Positions 39,355-48,295 are shown, numbered from the stretch's first letter. The stretch is DNA of 62,053 nucleotides from Ilumatobacteraceae bacterium (GCA_009691255.1 SHUT01000008.1:1-62053), one strand, 5' to 3'. Numbers and translations are program-made. The notes: generated by a model not told the origin, from the sequence alone.

Positions 39355-40113
39355 ATGGGATTAGTTGAACAAAAAGTAGCTCTCGTGACCGGTGCCGGCA
39401 GGGGAATCGGAGAACATAGTGCTCGCCTCTTTGCCGCTGAAGGAGCGTCTGTGGTTGTAGTAGATCTAGATGGTGATGCCGCGTCACGGGTGGCTCAAGC
39501 AATTGTTGACCTTGGCGGCAAGGCTATTGGTGTGCAAGCAGACGTCACTGACGAGCAACAGGTCATCGCCATGGTTGCAGCCACTGTCGAACATTTCGGT
39601 CGTCTTGATTGTGCGCATAACAATGCTGGCATCAGTGGCAACATGACCGCATTCACTGATCTATCGCTCGATGACTGGAACAAGATGATTGCAATTAATC
39701 TCACCAGTGTTTTCTTGTCGATGAAACATGAAATACCAGCCATGCTCGCATCTGGTGGTGGCGCGATTGTCAACACCTCTAGCGGCGCAGGTGTTGTTGG
39801 GTTTGCAGGTTTACCGCATTATGTGGCCGCCAAACATGGTGTTGTTGGTCTGACCAAAACCGCGGCACTGGAATACGCAAAGAGCAACATTCGAGTAAAC
39901 GCCGTTTTGCCCGGCACCACCAATACTCCGATGATTCAGCAGTTCACAGACTTAAATCCTGATATTGGCAAGATGATTGCAAAATCAGTAGGTCGTGGTT
40001 CGCTCGGACTACCCGAAGAAATCGCTCAGGCCGCAGTGTGGCTGTGCAGCGATCGGGCCAGTTTTGTAAGTGGCGATTCGATGCTAGTTGACGGTGCAAC
40101 AGTGTGCCGATAG
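39355..40113 (+). CDS. SDR-family NAD(P)-dependent oxidoreductase
   Basis: A 252-residue classical SDR. KVALVTGAGRGIGEHSA (8-24), VVVDLDGDAA (NAD-favouring Asp), HNNAGISG, the catalytic Ser in VNTSSGAGVVG and YVAAKHGVVGL give the full catalytic set. The C-terminal end ADSVGRGSLGLPEEIAQAAVWLCSDRASFVSG resembles cyclohexanol/2,5-diketocamphane-type and 3-alpha-hydroxysteroid dehydrogenases. It is divergent from the EthD gene, with 41 bases between starts. The SnoaL-like gene begins 2 bases after its stop. Confidence 0.9.
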   Translation: MGLVEQKVALVTGAGRGIGEHSARLFAAEGASVVVVDLDGDAASRVAQAIVDLGGKAIGVQADVTDEQQVIAMVAATVEHFGRLDCAHNNAGISGNMTAFTDLSLDDWNKMIAINLTSVFLSMKHEIPAMLASGGGAIVNTSSGAGVVGFAGLPHYVAAKHGVVGLTKTAALEYAKSNIRVNAVLPGTTNTPMIQQFTDLNPDIGKMIAKSVGRGSLGLPEEIAQAAVWLCSDRASFVSGDSMLVDGATVCR

Positions 40114-40115
40114 CC

Positions 40116-40820
40116 ATGTTTAACCACGATGAAGTTGAGCGTGCATTTCACGATTTTTTACGCGTTGGTGCGTATGGTCACGACTGGCCAGCATGGTCGG
40201 CAATATTCACTGATGATGCGTTATATACCGAGCACTGCCTTGGCGTGTTTATCGGAGCAGAGCAAATAAATAACTGGATTGTTCCGCAGATGCAGATGGT
40301 TCCGGCGATGACATTTTCTATCGAGTGGTACGACATTGTCGACAACACAATCGCCTTCTGGATCTGGAACCATTTACCAGATCCGACTGGGGGTTCTGCC
40401 CGCTTCGACTTCCCTAACTTTTCTCTACTTACATACGCAGGTAACAGTAGATGGAGCAAAGAAGAAGATGTTTATGACCCACGCAGTAGCGAACCAGTTG
40501 TCATGAGTTGGTTCAAGGCAGGCGGAAATGTCGACACACCCCAGGATCGCACTCTTCGAGCACCCCAGTTCACACATCCGACACTGCCCCAAAACACACC
40601 GACTACTAATCAGATGAATTTGGCTATCGCAGCAGTCGTTCCATCTGGCGCAACACTGCGCCAAAAAATCATCAACGGTGCGCGGGCGTCGTTGGTCTAT
40701 GACACGACAGAACGCACATACGGCACTGTATTGCATGTTGACGACACTGGTGCTGTGGTGTTTCGCGACGATTTCACTAACATGCGTGAGAACTTCACCA
40801 CTAAGGATGTACGCCGATGA
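40116..40820 (+). CDS. SnoaL/NTF2-like protein
   Basis: About 234 residues. The N-terminal half, VERAFHDFLRVGAYGHDWPAWSAIFTDDALYTEHCLGVFIGAEQINNWI, fits the NTF2-like cone used by SnoaL cyclases, ketosteroid isomerases and dehydratases. The C-terminal segment FTTKDVRR is charged. It is unusually long for one NTF2 domain, and the second half (AGGNVDTPQDRTLRAPQFTHP) is not assigned. The ATG at 40116 follows the SDR stop; a GTG at 40104 is the alternative. It overlaps the next gene by 4 bases. Confidence 0.75.
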   Translation: MFNHDEVERAFHDFLRVGAYGHDWPAWSAIFTDDALYTEHCLGVFIGAEQINNWIVPQMQMVPAMTFSIEWYDIVDNTIAFWIWNHLPDPTGGSARFDFPNFSLLTYAGNSRWSKEEDVYDPRSSEPVVMSWFKAGGNVDTPQDRTLRAPQFTHPTLPQNTPTTNQMNLAIAAVVPSGATLRQKIINGARASLVYDTTERTYGTVLHVDDTGAVVFRDDFTNMRENFTTKDVRR

Positions 40821-41521
40821 CCAACCAATGTGTCTATCTACACGAAACAATTGACATTGTTGGACAAGGTCGTGCGGCTTACAACGATCACATGTGTGCG
40901 TACATCCCTACCGCCATCCAAGAGCGCCGACTGCAAATGGTCGGCAATTTCTCTACTGTTGGCACCACCGAACGCTGGCCAGAAAGCATTAACCTCTGGG
41001 AGTTTCTTGACGGGTGGGACGGAGTCGCACGCAATTTCAAGCACGAATTCACCAATGCTGTTCATCAAGATAAAAATTTAGTGCCGTGGTGGACAGAGGC
41101 GCTCAAACATCGCAGCGGCGGATACGACAGACTCATGCTGGCGTCAGCGCAAACACCAAGAGCCGAGCAACTGCACTCACGTGGGGTTACTGGTGAGTGT
41201 TACTACCACGAAATAGTTCAACTTAAGCCCGGAACTGCGACCCGTTATCTGGCAATGATTGACCAACAACGCACAGAAATTGGTGCGTCATATGGCTGGC
41301 AACTTATTGGTGCATATCGCCACGCCCTTGTAAATGACTCTGAAGCAATCGTGGTGTGGGCAGTTCCTACTTGGCAACACTGGGCAGAATGGGAGCACAA
41401 ACGCGGCGGCGACTCAGCAGTGCAAAAGTGGCTAGACAGCACTGACGGAATTGTGATTGATTGGCGCGCCAAGTTATTGGCGGCGAGCGCCCAGAGCCCT
41501 TTGGGTAACTCAGCGCCTTAA
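40817..41521 (+). CDS. Unrecognised tandem alpha-beta-barrel protein (NIPSNAP-like)
   Basis: A 234-residue protein with two repeats of a beta-alpha ferredoxin-like pattern: CVYLHETIDIVGQGRAAYNDHM...SINLWEFLDGWDGV and CYYHEIVQLKPGTATRYLAMIDQQR...EAIVVWAVPTWQHWAEWE. The second resembles NIPSNAP segments, with WAEWEH near the end. No catalytic residue assigned. It overlaps the SnoaL-like gene by ATGA, so it is the third cistron of the SDR run. The C-terminal region up to SAPLGNSAP is disordered-looking. Confidence 0.68.
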   Translation: MTNQCVYLHETIDIVGQGRAAYNDHMCAYIPTAIQERRLQMVGNFSTVGTTERWPESINLWEFLDGWDGVARNFKHEFTNAVHQDKNLVPWWTEALKHRSGGYDRLMLASAQTPRAEQLHSRGVTGECYYHEIVQLKPGTATRYLAMIDQQRTEIGASYGWQLIGAYRHALVNDSEAIVVWAVPTWQHWAEWEHKRGGDSAVQKWLDSTDGIVIDWRAKLLAASAQSPLGNSAP

Positions 41522-41525
41522 CTAA

Positions 41526-42632
41526 TCAGGTTCCTTTGCGCCAACCTCGCAGTACTTCTTGGGCCACATGAGAACCAGGATGAACTGGTTCGCCAGCTTC
41601 AGTGGGAGTCGCCGAAAAACGCGGTGCCGCCTGGGCATGTAAACCACCATTGCGCCGAACCACTGTGCCGCGTGCCTTGGTGTGACGATGGACCTCAACT
41701 TCTTTGGCACTCAACACGGGCGTGGCGCAAGTCTCAAAGCCTTCAAGCAACTCGCTCCACTCATCGCGGGTTCGGGTTGCAAACATCTCTGTCATTTTCA
41801 GTTTCTGCTCTGGCCAAACAGACTTGTCCCACTGTGGCCCGAAATCTACAAACTGCATGCGTTGAATAAGTTCTGCAAAGAACTGATCTTCGATTGCTCC
41901 GATCGCAAAATATTTTCCGTCTTTGCATGCAAATACTCCGTAAAACGGTGCAGCCCCATCAAGATGATTTGTTCCGCGTGGCCCCCAGTTGCCCGTATCT
42001 ACGCCTGGGAAAAACATTCCGCCAACCAGCGCCGCACCTTCGACCATTGAGATATCGATCACTTGACCTTGACCAGTGGTGCGTTGGTGCACCAGTGCCG
42101 CCGAAACTCCCATTGCTAGCAACATTCCACCACCCGCAAAATCACCGAGCAAATTGATCGGAGGTTGCGGTGCCCCGTCGGCTTGTCCGAGCATGTCAAG
42201 CACCCCAGATAGAGAGATGTAGTTAATGTCGTGTCCGGCAACATGGGCAAACGGACCGTCTTGCCCAAACCCAGTCATGCGAGCAAAAATCAGCCCTGGA
42301 TTAAGTGCCATGCATACATCTGGCCCGATACCGAGCCTCTCGCATACACCTGGCCTAAAGGGATCAACCAGTACGTCGGCAATAGCAATAAGTTCTTTAA
42401 GTACCGTCACATCGTCGGCTTTTTTTAGATCAAGTGAAATCATGCGCTTACCTCTTGTGAACGGAGAGATTGATGGTCGTTCTCGCTTCGCTTTTTGAGC
42501 CACCACAGGTCTGTCAACTGCAACGACATCACATCCAAGATCAGCCAAAATTGTTGCGCCCATCGGACCTGGTCCTTGTCCGACGAGTTCAACCACGCGT
42601 ACGCCACTCAGTGGCCCTCGACCAGTTGTCAT
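41526..42632 (-). CDS. Family III CoA-transferase (CaiB/BaiF)
   Basis: A 368-residue acyl-CoA transferase. VVELVGQGPGPMGATILADLGCDVVAVDRP at the N-terminus, LKKADDVTVLKEL, the active-site Asp region HDINYISLSGVLDML, and DISMVEGAALVGG fit the family, which swaps CoA between carboxylic acids via an aspartyl-CoA. The sequence resembles AMACR-like and carnitine-type members. Its first codon overlaps the acyl-CoA synthetase stop by 4 bases, so they are co-transcribed. Confidence 0.9.
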   Translation of the reverse strand: MTTGRGPLSGVRVVELVGQGPGPMGATILADLGCDVVAVDRPVVAQKAKRERPSISPFTRGKRMISLDLKKADDVTVLKELIAIADVLVDPFRPGVCERLGIGPDVCMALNPGLIFARMTGFGQDGPFAHVAGHDINYISLSGVLDMLGQADGAPQPPINLLGDFAGGGMLLAMGVSAALVHQRTTGQGQVIDISMVEGAALVGGMFFPGVDTGNWGPRGTNHLDGAAPFYGVFACKDGKYFAIGAIEDQFFAELIQRMQFVDFGPQWDKSVWPEQKLKMTEMFATRTRDEWSELLEGFETCATPVLSAKEVEVHRHTKARGTVVRRNGGLHAQAAPRFSATPTEAGEPVHPGSHVAQEVLRGWRKGT

Positions 42633-44227
42633 GACGCTTGACCCTTGGCAACAGACTCAATTGCATGCTTCTTTGCCCAACGGTAATCAGGTTTTCCGGC
42701 TGGAGATCTGACAATGTCAGATACCAACACCAATGCACGCGGTACTTTGTATCCAGCAATGTGTTGACGACAATGCGCTTGCAAGTCTTCTAGCGTCAAA
42801 GCGATACCTGGGCGCACCCGCACCAACGCCGTGACGAGTTCGCCCCATCGATCATCCGGAATACCCACCACCACCGCATCAAAAATTGCCCCATGAGACT
42901 TGAGTGAGTTCTCTACTTCTTCGGGAAATACTTTTTCGCCACCAGTATTAATGCTGACTGAACCACGACCCAACATGGTGATGCTGCCGTCTGATTCAAG
43001 TTGGGCGAAGTCTCCTGGAATAACGTACCGAACCCCATCTGCACCAACCACGAATGTCTCGGCAGTTTTTTCTGGATCATTTAGATACCCGATTGGAATG
43101 TTTCCGAATCGTGCAAGTCTTCCGATTTTGTTGGTACCGGCAATCATTGGCCTTAAATCTTCATCGAGCACCACTGCATCTCGTGATGCAGTAACCGTTG
43201 GACCACCTTGCATTTTTGTGCCTTTTGACACCATCGTGATGCCATTGGCGCCACTCTCGCTGCTACCAATGGCATCAGTAATCACCAAATTAGGAAAGTT
43301 GTCAAGAAATTCGTCTTTGCAAGTTTGCGAAAACAAAACAGCACTCGATGAGATTGCAAACAACGAAGACACATCAGGTGCCTCGTGTGCCATTGTCATT
43401 TCTTTCCATGTATCAAGCAACGGGCGCGCCATGGCGTCGCCAGTGATCATGATGAGATTGGCTTTTTCTGAAGCGATTGTGTTCCAGACAACTCTGGCAT
43501 CAAACTTTTCGCGCAGCACGGTGGAATTGCCGACGAAACTCTGCCCCATCACGCTCCATTGCGACGCACCGTGCATTAGTGGTGGCAATGGGTATGTCAC
43601 CATTGAAAATCCAGTATTGCCCTTCGGAATAAAATCAGTTGGCTCTGATACTTTTTCGCCGCTTCGAATATCTATTCCCCCACCCAGTGCCATCAATACG
43701 TCTTCATGTCTCCAGACAACACCTTTTGGCATCCCGGTAGTGCCGCCGGTGAACAAGATGTACTGATCGTCATTTGATCGTGGTGCAAAATCGCGTTGCT
43801 TAGATTCTGTTGCGATTGCGGTCTCGTATTCAGCGCCCATTATCAGCATTGGTAAATCGGGCTGTACTGCTTGTGCTTGCGCCACGAACTCTGGTTGCAC
43901 GACCAAAAAAGACAGTCCGGCATTGGCGAATAAATATGCCAATTCATCAGTGACGTATCGATAGTTGATGTTGATCCAGACGGCCCGCAATTTAAAGACT
44001 GCCCATAATGTTTCTACCCACTCCACGCAGTTGTAGGCATAAATGCCAACATGATCTCCCACGCCAACGCCTCGCGACGCCATGTAGTGGGCAAGTTGGT
44101 TAGCGCGTGCCTCAAGCTCGGCATATGTTCGGCGTGAGCGTTCATCGACCACATAGAGACGGTCAGGCCACTGGTCAACGGCCTGCTCGAAAAGATCAGC
44201 CAAGTTGTAGGTAGTAGTTGCGCTCAT
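42629..44227 (-). CDS. Acyl-CoA synthetase, FadD19/FadD17-like
   Basis: A 532-residue ANL-superfamily ligase that activates a carboxylic acid to its CoA thioester via an acyl-AMP. The phosphate loop is YILFTGGTTGMPKGVVWRHED (the TGGTTGMPKG signature, about 157-175). A-motifs include YIFP-like IGSSESGA, GRGSVSINTGGEKVFPEEVE and the catalytic Lys near the C-terminus (SPAGKPDYRW). The GGTTGMPKGV-W pattern resembles actinobacterial steroid side-chain ligases (FadD17/FadD19). That substrate is inferred, not proven. Confidence 0.86.
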   Translation of the reverse strand: MSATTTYNLADLFEQAVDQWPDRLYVVDERSRRTYAELEARANQLAHYMASRGVGVGDHVGIYAYNCVEWVETLWAVFKLRAVWININYRYVTDELAYLFANAGLSFLVVQPEFVAQAQAVQPDLPMLIMGAEYETAIATESKQRDFAPRSNDDQYILFTGGTTGMPKGVVWRHEDVLMALGGGIDIRSGEKVSEPTDFIPKGNTGFSMVTYPLPPLMHGASQWSVMGQSFVGNSTVLREKFDARVVWNTIASEKANLIMITGDAMARPLLDTWKEMTMAHEAPDVSSLFAISSSAVLFSQTCKDEFLDNFPNLVITDAIGSSESGANGITMVSKGTKMQGGPTVTASRDAVVLDEDLRPMIAGTNKIGRLARFGNIPIGYLNDPEKTAETFVVGADGVRYVIPGDFAQLESDGSITMLGRGSVSINTGGEKVFPEEVENSLKSHGAIFDAVVVGIPDDRWGELVTALVRVRPGIALTLEDLQAHCRQHIAGYKVPRALVLVSDIVRSPAGKPDYRWAKKHAIESVAKGQAS

Positions 44228-44273
44228 TGTCTGCTCGGCTCAACGAAAAATTGCCGCTCCCTGCCTAAAATGT

Positions 44274-44286
44274 AGTGAAATACACT
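44274..44286. promoter_or_regulatory. Inverted repeat in the divergent gap before the crotonase gene
   Basis: AGTG-AAATA-CACT is a short perfect inverted repeat, nested with TGTA...TACA (44271-44284), in the 91-base gap between the divergent acyl-CoA synthetase and enoyl-CoA hydratase genes. It could be a TetR-type operator for the catabolic block, but arms this short arise by chance. No regulator gene is nearby. Confidence 0.25.
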
Positions 44287-44318
44287 CGCCTTACCCGAAT
44301 GCAAAGAAGGATAAATCC

Positions 44319-45125
44319 ATGACCGGAACAGAACACCTCAAAGTCGAACGCCACGGGCATGTTCTCGTGGTCACAATGAATCGGCCTGAAGCCAAGAATG
44401 CGCTGAGTCCTGCCATGTTGGTCGGCATGGCCGACGCATGGAAGTCACTCAATGAAGATGACGATCTGCGATGTGCTGTGCTCACTGGCTCAGGCGGAAG
44501 TTTCTGCACGGGCATGGACCTTAAAGCACGGGCTAGCGAAGGCCAAGAAGAAGCTGAGAATGCGTACAAACAAAGATGGGCTGATGACCCAGATATTCAC
44601 TGGAAAGGTTTGTTGCGCCACTATCGGTTGCACAAGCCATTGATTGCCGCAGTCGAAGGATACGCCGTAGCTGGTGGCACAGAAATTTTGCAAGCAACAC
44701 ACATACGAGTTGCTGGTGAAAGCGCCACGTTCGGAGTCTTTGAAGCCAAACGCGGATTGTTTCCGCTTGGCGGATCAACGGTTCGTTTGCAGCGACAAAT
44801 CGGTTATACAAATGCCCTCGAGATGTTATTGACTGCACGCGGCTACACCGCCCAAGAAGCAAAAGACATCGGACTAATCGGACATGTTGTGCCAGATGGC
44901 GAAGCACTCAACAAGGCCCTCGAACTTGCCCAAATGATTGCTGCCAATGGCCCACTTGCAATAGAAGCAATTCTAAAATCAGTTCAAGAGACTGCATCCA
45001 TGTCAGAAGAAGACGGACTCAAGCGGGAGTTTGAAATCGGGTGGCCAATATTTTCTACAGAAGACTCAAAGGAAGGTCCGCGAGCATTTGCCGAAAAGCG
45101 GGCACCTGTTTGGACTAAAAAATAA
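44319..45125 (+). CDS. Enoyl-CoA hydratase/isomerase family protein
   Basis: A 268-residue crotonase. VERHGHVLVVTMNRPEAKNALS opens the fold. SFCTGMDLKAR and VAGGTEILQATHIRVAGESATFGVFEAKRGLFPLGG supply the oxyanion-hole backbones; the second catalytic Glu region reads EAKRGLF. KRAPVWTKK is the usual tail. AAGGA precedes the ATG by 7 bases. It is divergent from the acyl-CoA synthetase, suggesting a joint fatty- or steroid-acyl-CoA pathway. Confidence 0.9.
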   Translation: MTGTEHLKVERHGHVLVVTMNRPEAKNALSPAMLVGMADAWKSLNEDDDLRCAVLTGSGGSFCTGMDLKARASEGQEEAENAYKQRWADDPDIHWKGLLRHYRLHKPLIAAVEGYAVAGGTEILQATHIRVAGESATFGVFEAKRGLFPLGGSTVRLQRQIGYTNALEMLLTARGYTAQEAKDIGLIGHVVPDGEALNKALELAQMIAANGPLAIEAILKSVQETASMSEEDGLKREFEIGWPIFSTEDSKEGPRAFAEKRAPVWTKK

Positions 45126-45142
45126 CGCCGCAGCGCAACTGA

Positions 45143-45766
45143 CTAGGCGTATGGATTTTCGCCGGTGCTGTGATCTGTGATGTCACGCACCTTGAGCAAC
45201 TCTGGAATCTGTTCTACGAGAGTTGTCTGCACGCCTTCAAGCATTGTCATTTTGCTCATTGAACAACCGTGACAACCGCCGCCCATGGTGAGATACGCGA
45301 TGCCTTCTGTGTCATGACCAGCAAACGTGACAAAGCCACCATGTGCTGCCAATGAAGGATTTATTTCGGTTGCGATGATGGCCTCGATTTGAGCAGACAG
45401 TTCGTCGTCGCTCACCAAGCCCTCAATCACCAATGAAGGTGGCTTATTGGGATTTCGGATCAGTAAACCTTGCCGCTCGCTGAAGTCAAGCGTGGCACCA
45501 CGAATATGGTCCATGCTGGCTTGCGGAACAATTATTTTTAGCCCATCAATTGTTCGTACTTCGTCAGTGAATGCAGCCTGCGTTACGACGTCAAAAGATA
45601 AGTCGTACTTAAATTCTTCGCCTGGGGCTGCCAGAACTTCGATCCGCAATCCGAGACGATCTTTGTCGTCTTCTTCGTCACGCAACTTAAGCAATGTCGC
45701 CAATGCTTCGGGTGTGATTTCGACGAGGGTATCTGGGGCAGTAGGTGCAAATGGGCTCACCCTCAC
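45143..45766 (-). CDS. NfuA-like Fe-S carrier (degenerate A-type domain plus NifU domain)
   Basis: A 207-residue two-domain protein. The N-terminal part (LVEITPEALATLLKLRDEEDDKDRLGLRIEVLAAPGEEFKYDLSF) is an A-type/HesB fold without the Cys ligands, as in E. coli NfuA. The C-terminal NifU domain carries the 4Fe-4S Cys-x-x-Cys in GGGCHGCSMSKMTMLEGVQTTL. It is probably a late-stage Fe-S carrier. It lies 3 bases upstream of an SDR that ends at 45770 on the same strand. Confidence 0.9.
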   Translation of the reverse strand: MRVSPFAPTAPDTLVEITPEALATLLKLRDEEDDKDRLGLRIEVLAAPGEEFKYDLSFDVVTQAAFTDEVRTIDGLKIIVPQASMDHIRGATLDFSERQGLLIRNPNKPPSLVIEGLVSDDELSAQIEAIIATEINPSLAAHGGFVTFAGHDTEGIAYLTMGGGCHGCSMSKMTMLEGVQTTLVEQIPELLKVRDITDHSTGENPYA

Positions 45767-45769
45767 AGG

Positions 45770-46546
45770 CTACCTGCGCGGTCCGCCACCGTCCACCTCT
45801 ATGCGTTGTCCTGTCACATAACCAGCCTCGGCTGAACAGAACCACAACACGATATTGGCGACATCTTCTGGCTGACAGACCCTCCCAAATGGCGCTGCTG
45901 CGTCAAGTGAGCGCAGGTCTTGCATCTCTCGTTGACCCGTCATCGCCCGAGCAAGCCGCAAACCCATATCGGTCTCAACCAAGCCAGGTGCCACCACATT
46001 GACGTGGATACCATGCTCGCGTTCTTCTTTGGCAAGCGTCGCCGCCAATGCTTCTTGGGCTGCTTTGCCCATGTTGTAAGGGGCACCATTTGCCGACATT
46101 GAGTTAGTGGCGACAGACGAAATAAAAATAATGTCACCGCGACCACGTGTGCGCATGCTTGGCAATACGTCTCTGCAGAGTTGATGCGGTCCAAGCGCGT
46201 GTGTTGCGACGAGTCGCCAAAGTTCTTCTGCTTCAGTTTCTGCAACTGATTTTCCACGCGAGGCGATGCCGGCATTAAGAACTAAAATATCGATGCCGCC
46301 GTATTGAGCAAGCACTTGGGCAACAAGCGCTGTGTTTTGCAATGGATCATCAGTCGACCCTTGATGAGACGTGGCCATACCGCCTGCTGTCAAGATCTCT
46401 TTCACGGTTTCATCAGCTGCATCTTTGTCGCGACGATAATTTATGGCGACTGATGCACCGTGTTGCGCGAGCAACAAAGAGATACTTCGTCCTATTCCTC
46501 GGCCACCCCCAGTGACTAGGGCCACCTTGCCTTGTAGTTCTGTCAT
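45770..46546 (-). CDS. SDR-family oxidoreductase (FabG-like)
   Basis: A 258-residue SDR. VALVTGGGRGIGRSISLLLAQ (8-28), AINYRRDK (NADP-favouring Arg after beta-2), LVLNAGIAS, IFISSVATN with the catalytic Ser, and YNMGKAAQEAL with the Tyr-Lys pair are present. The tail GYVTGQRIEVDGGGPRR is the FabG-type end, close to 3-oxoacyl-ACP reductases. It is followed by the nfuA-like gene on the same strand. Confidence 0.88.
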   Translation of the reverse strand: MTELQGKVALVTGGGRGIGRSISLLLAQHGASVAINYRRDKDAADETVKEILTAGGMATSHQGSTDDPLQNTALVAQVLAQYGGIDILVLNAGIASRGKSVAETEAEELWRLVATHALGPHQLCRDVLPSMRTRGRGDIIFISSVATNSMSANGAPYNMGKAAQEALAATLAKEEREHGIHVNVVAPGLVETDMGLRLARAMTGQREMQDLRSLDAAAPFGRVCQPEDVANIVLWFCSAEAGYVTGQRIEVDGGGPRR

Positions 46547-46588
46547 TCCAATCCCCTCTCAATGCTCGCCATATGACAACCTATACGC

Positions 46589-47512
46589 ATGGACGAGGGC
46601 AGCAAGAAAGCAATCATCGCCGCATTCTTTGCCAACCTCGGAATCGCCATCTCTAAGTTCGCGGGCTTTCTCGTCACTGGCTCTGCTGGGCTTGCTGCTG
46701 AGTCCGTGCATTCCTTTGCCGACAGCGCCAACCAGGGGCTGCTCTTGTGGGGAGCAAAGCGTTCTAATCGAAAACGCGATAGCGATCATCCGTTTGGATA
46801 CAGCCGCGAGAGTTACTTTTGGGCATTTGTCGTTGCCATGGTGCTATTTAGTGTGGGCGGATTATTCGCACTCTACGAAGGCGTCCACAAGCTTCGTCAT
46901 CCCCACGAGACAGACAATATCGTCGTAGCGATAGTGATTTTGCTCGTCGCAATCGCTCTTGAATCATTTTCGTTATTAACCGCAGTGCGTAAATCTCGGG
47001 ATTTCAAAAAATCAGACGAATCATGGTGGAGATTTATTCGTGATGCAAAACAGCCAGAACTACCTGTTGTCTTGCTTGAAGACATTGCTGCAGAAATCGG
47101 GTTGATCTTTGCCCTTGTCGGAACTCTGCTTGGTCACTACCTGCACAATTCACGATGGGATGCGGCCGGGTCAGTTGCTATTGGCGTGTTGCTCGTTGGT
47201 GTTGCCGCAATCTTGTCAATAGAAATGAAAAGTTTGCTGATTGGCGAATCGGCATCACCCGCAGATATCTCAAAACTGCATGATGTTGTTCGGGCTGAGC
47301 CACGAGTCCGCCAAATTATCTACCTTCATACAGAGCACCTGGGCGGCGAAGCATTGCTAGTTGGCGTCAAAGCAGAGTTTGACCCCACTTTGTCGGCAGT
47401 CGAGGTAAGTGCCACAATTGACTCCCTCGAAATGGCGATGCGCGATGCTGTGCCGTCCGCCAAAATAATATTTATTGAGCCTGATGTCTTTGATGAGTCG
47501 CGTTCGCACTAG
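46589..47512 (+). CDS. Cation diffusion facilitator family transporter
   Basis: A 307-residue CDF protein exporting divalent metals (Zn, Co, Mn, Fe types are known). The first segments read AAFFANLGIAISKFAGFLVTGSAGLAAESVHSFADSANQGLLLWG; the HxxxD metal site is in SVHSFADSANQ. DHPFGYSRESYFWAFVV, a second EDIAAEIGLIFALVGTLLGH site and a cytoplasmic C-terminal domain (MKSLLIGESAS...HTEHLGGEALLVGVKAEF) complete the family. It ends 16 bases before the TPP riboswitch; there is no evident link to thiamine. Confidence 0.92.
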   Translation: MDEGSKKAIIAAFFANLGIAISKFAGFLVTGSAGLAAESVHSFADSANQGLLLWGAKRSNRKRDSDHPFGYSRESYFWAFVVAMVLFSVGGLFALYEGVHKLRHPHETDNIVVAIVILLVAIALESFSLLTAVRKSRDFKKSDESWWRFIRDAKQPELPVVLLEDIAAEIGLIFALVGTLLGHYLHNSRWDAAGSVAIGVLLVGVAAILSIEMKSLLIGESASPADISKLHDVVRAEPRVRQIIYLHTEHLGGEALLVGVKAEFDPTLSAVEVSATIDSLEMAMRDAVPSAKIIFIEPDVFDESRSH

Positions 47513-47528
47513 TCTGTAGACATAAGCA

Positions 47529-47614
47529 CGGGGAGCTCGCAGGTACAGCGGGCTGAGAGGGTGGTTGCCGCCACCGACCCGAAGACCTGATCTGGGTAAT
47601 GCCAGCGGAGGGAG
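47529..47614 (+). ncRNA. TPP (thi-box) riboswitch
   Basis: The conserved elements are in order: CGGGGAGC (47529-47536), GGCTGAGAG (47551-47559), ACCCG (47577-47581), ACCTGATCTGGGTAATGCC (47585-47603) and AGCGGAGGGA (47604-47613). The terminal GGAGGGAG (47608-47615) lies 5 bases before the ATG at 47621 and doubles as the Shine-Dalgarno, so TPP binding would block translation start. The outer P1 stem looks weak from sequence. It precedes the thiamine operon, as expected. Confidence 0.95.
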
Positions 47615-47620
47615 CAAAAC

Positions 47621-48295
47621 ATGGCGCCACTCAGCCAAACCAAAAAATTTGCAGTCATCATCTTGGGAGGTGCTGAACCTCGCCCCGATATTGCCAAATT
47701 ACTTCCAGTTGATGCAGTCATTGTCGCTGCTGATTCTGGTTGGGGCAATGCCCGAGTATTGGGCCTCACGCCAGATGTATTGATTGGCGATATGGACAGC
47801 ATCTTGCCCGCTGACCTTCTGGCAGCGCGACAGAGTGACGCAACTGTTTTTGAATTCGATGCCGACAAAGATGCCACTGATACTGAACTTGCGCTCACAC
47901 ACGCTCAGAGTATTGGATGCACCGACATCGTGGTGGTCTCTGGTGGGGGCGATCGGATTGATCATGTGCTCGGAATCATTGCCGCACTTGGCCATGCATC
48001 GCTCACTACATGCACCGTGACGGCATTTATCGACACTGCTCGATTCACTGTCGTTCGTGCTGGCTCCCCTGTTCATATTGATGCCCCACTCAATTCATCG
48101 CTCAGCATTTTTGCAATGGGCTCAATGGCAACTGGTGTCACAGTGCGCGGAACAAAATGGCTCCTTGATAACGCCACGTTGTCGCCACATGAATCACGCG
48201 GCGTCAGCAACAGCGTAACGGCATCTCCTGTTGAAGTTTTTGTTACACATGGCACTCTCATCGTCATCCAGCCGCAAGCACTAGCAAACCCATGA
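47621..48295 (+). CDS. thiN: Thiamine diphosphokinase
   Basis: Transfers pyrophosphate from ATP to thiamine to make TPP. The 224 residues show VIVAADSGWG, the metal/ATP site PDVLIGDMDSI (about 60-70), FDADKDATDTELAL, and GGGDRIDHVLG (about 108-118), all characteristic of the family. It is the first gene behind the TPP riboswitch and overlaps thiB by 4 bases. A thiamine importer plus kinase without thiamine biosynthesis genes here suggests salvage from the environment. Confidence 0.93.
   Translation: MAPLSQTKKFAVIILGGAEPRPDIAKLLPVDAVIVAADSGWGNARVLGLTPDVLIGDMDSILPADLLAARQSDATVFEFDADKDATDTELALTHAQSIGCTDIVVVSGGGDRIDHVLGIIAALGHASLTTCTVTAFIDTARFTVVRAGSPVHIDAPLNSSLSIFAMGSMATGVTVRGTKWLLDNATLSPHESRGVSNSVTASPVEVFVTHGTLIVIQPQALANP

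Noticed and set aside
42900-43766. 288-residue plus-strand frame opposite the acyl-CoA synthetase
   Set aside because: Antisense shadow of a motif-complete ligase; no protein family features.
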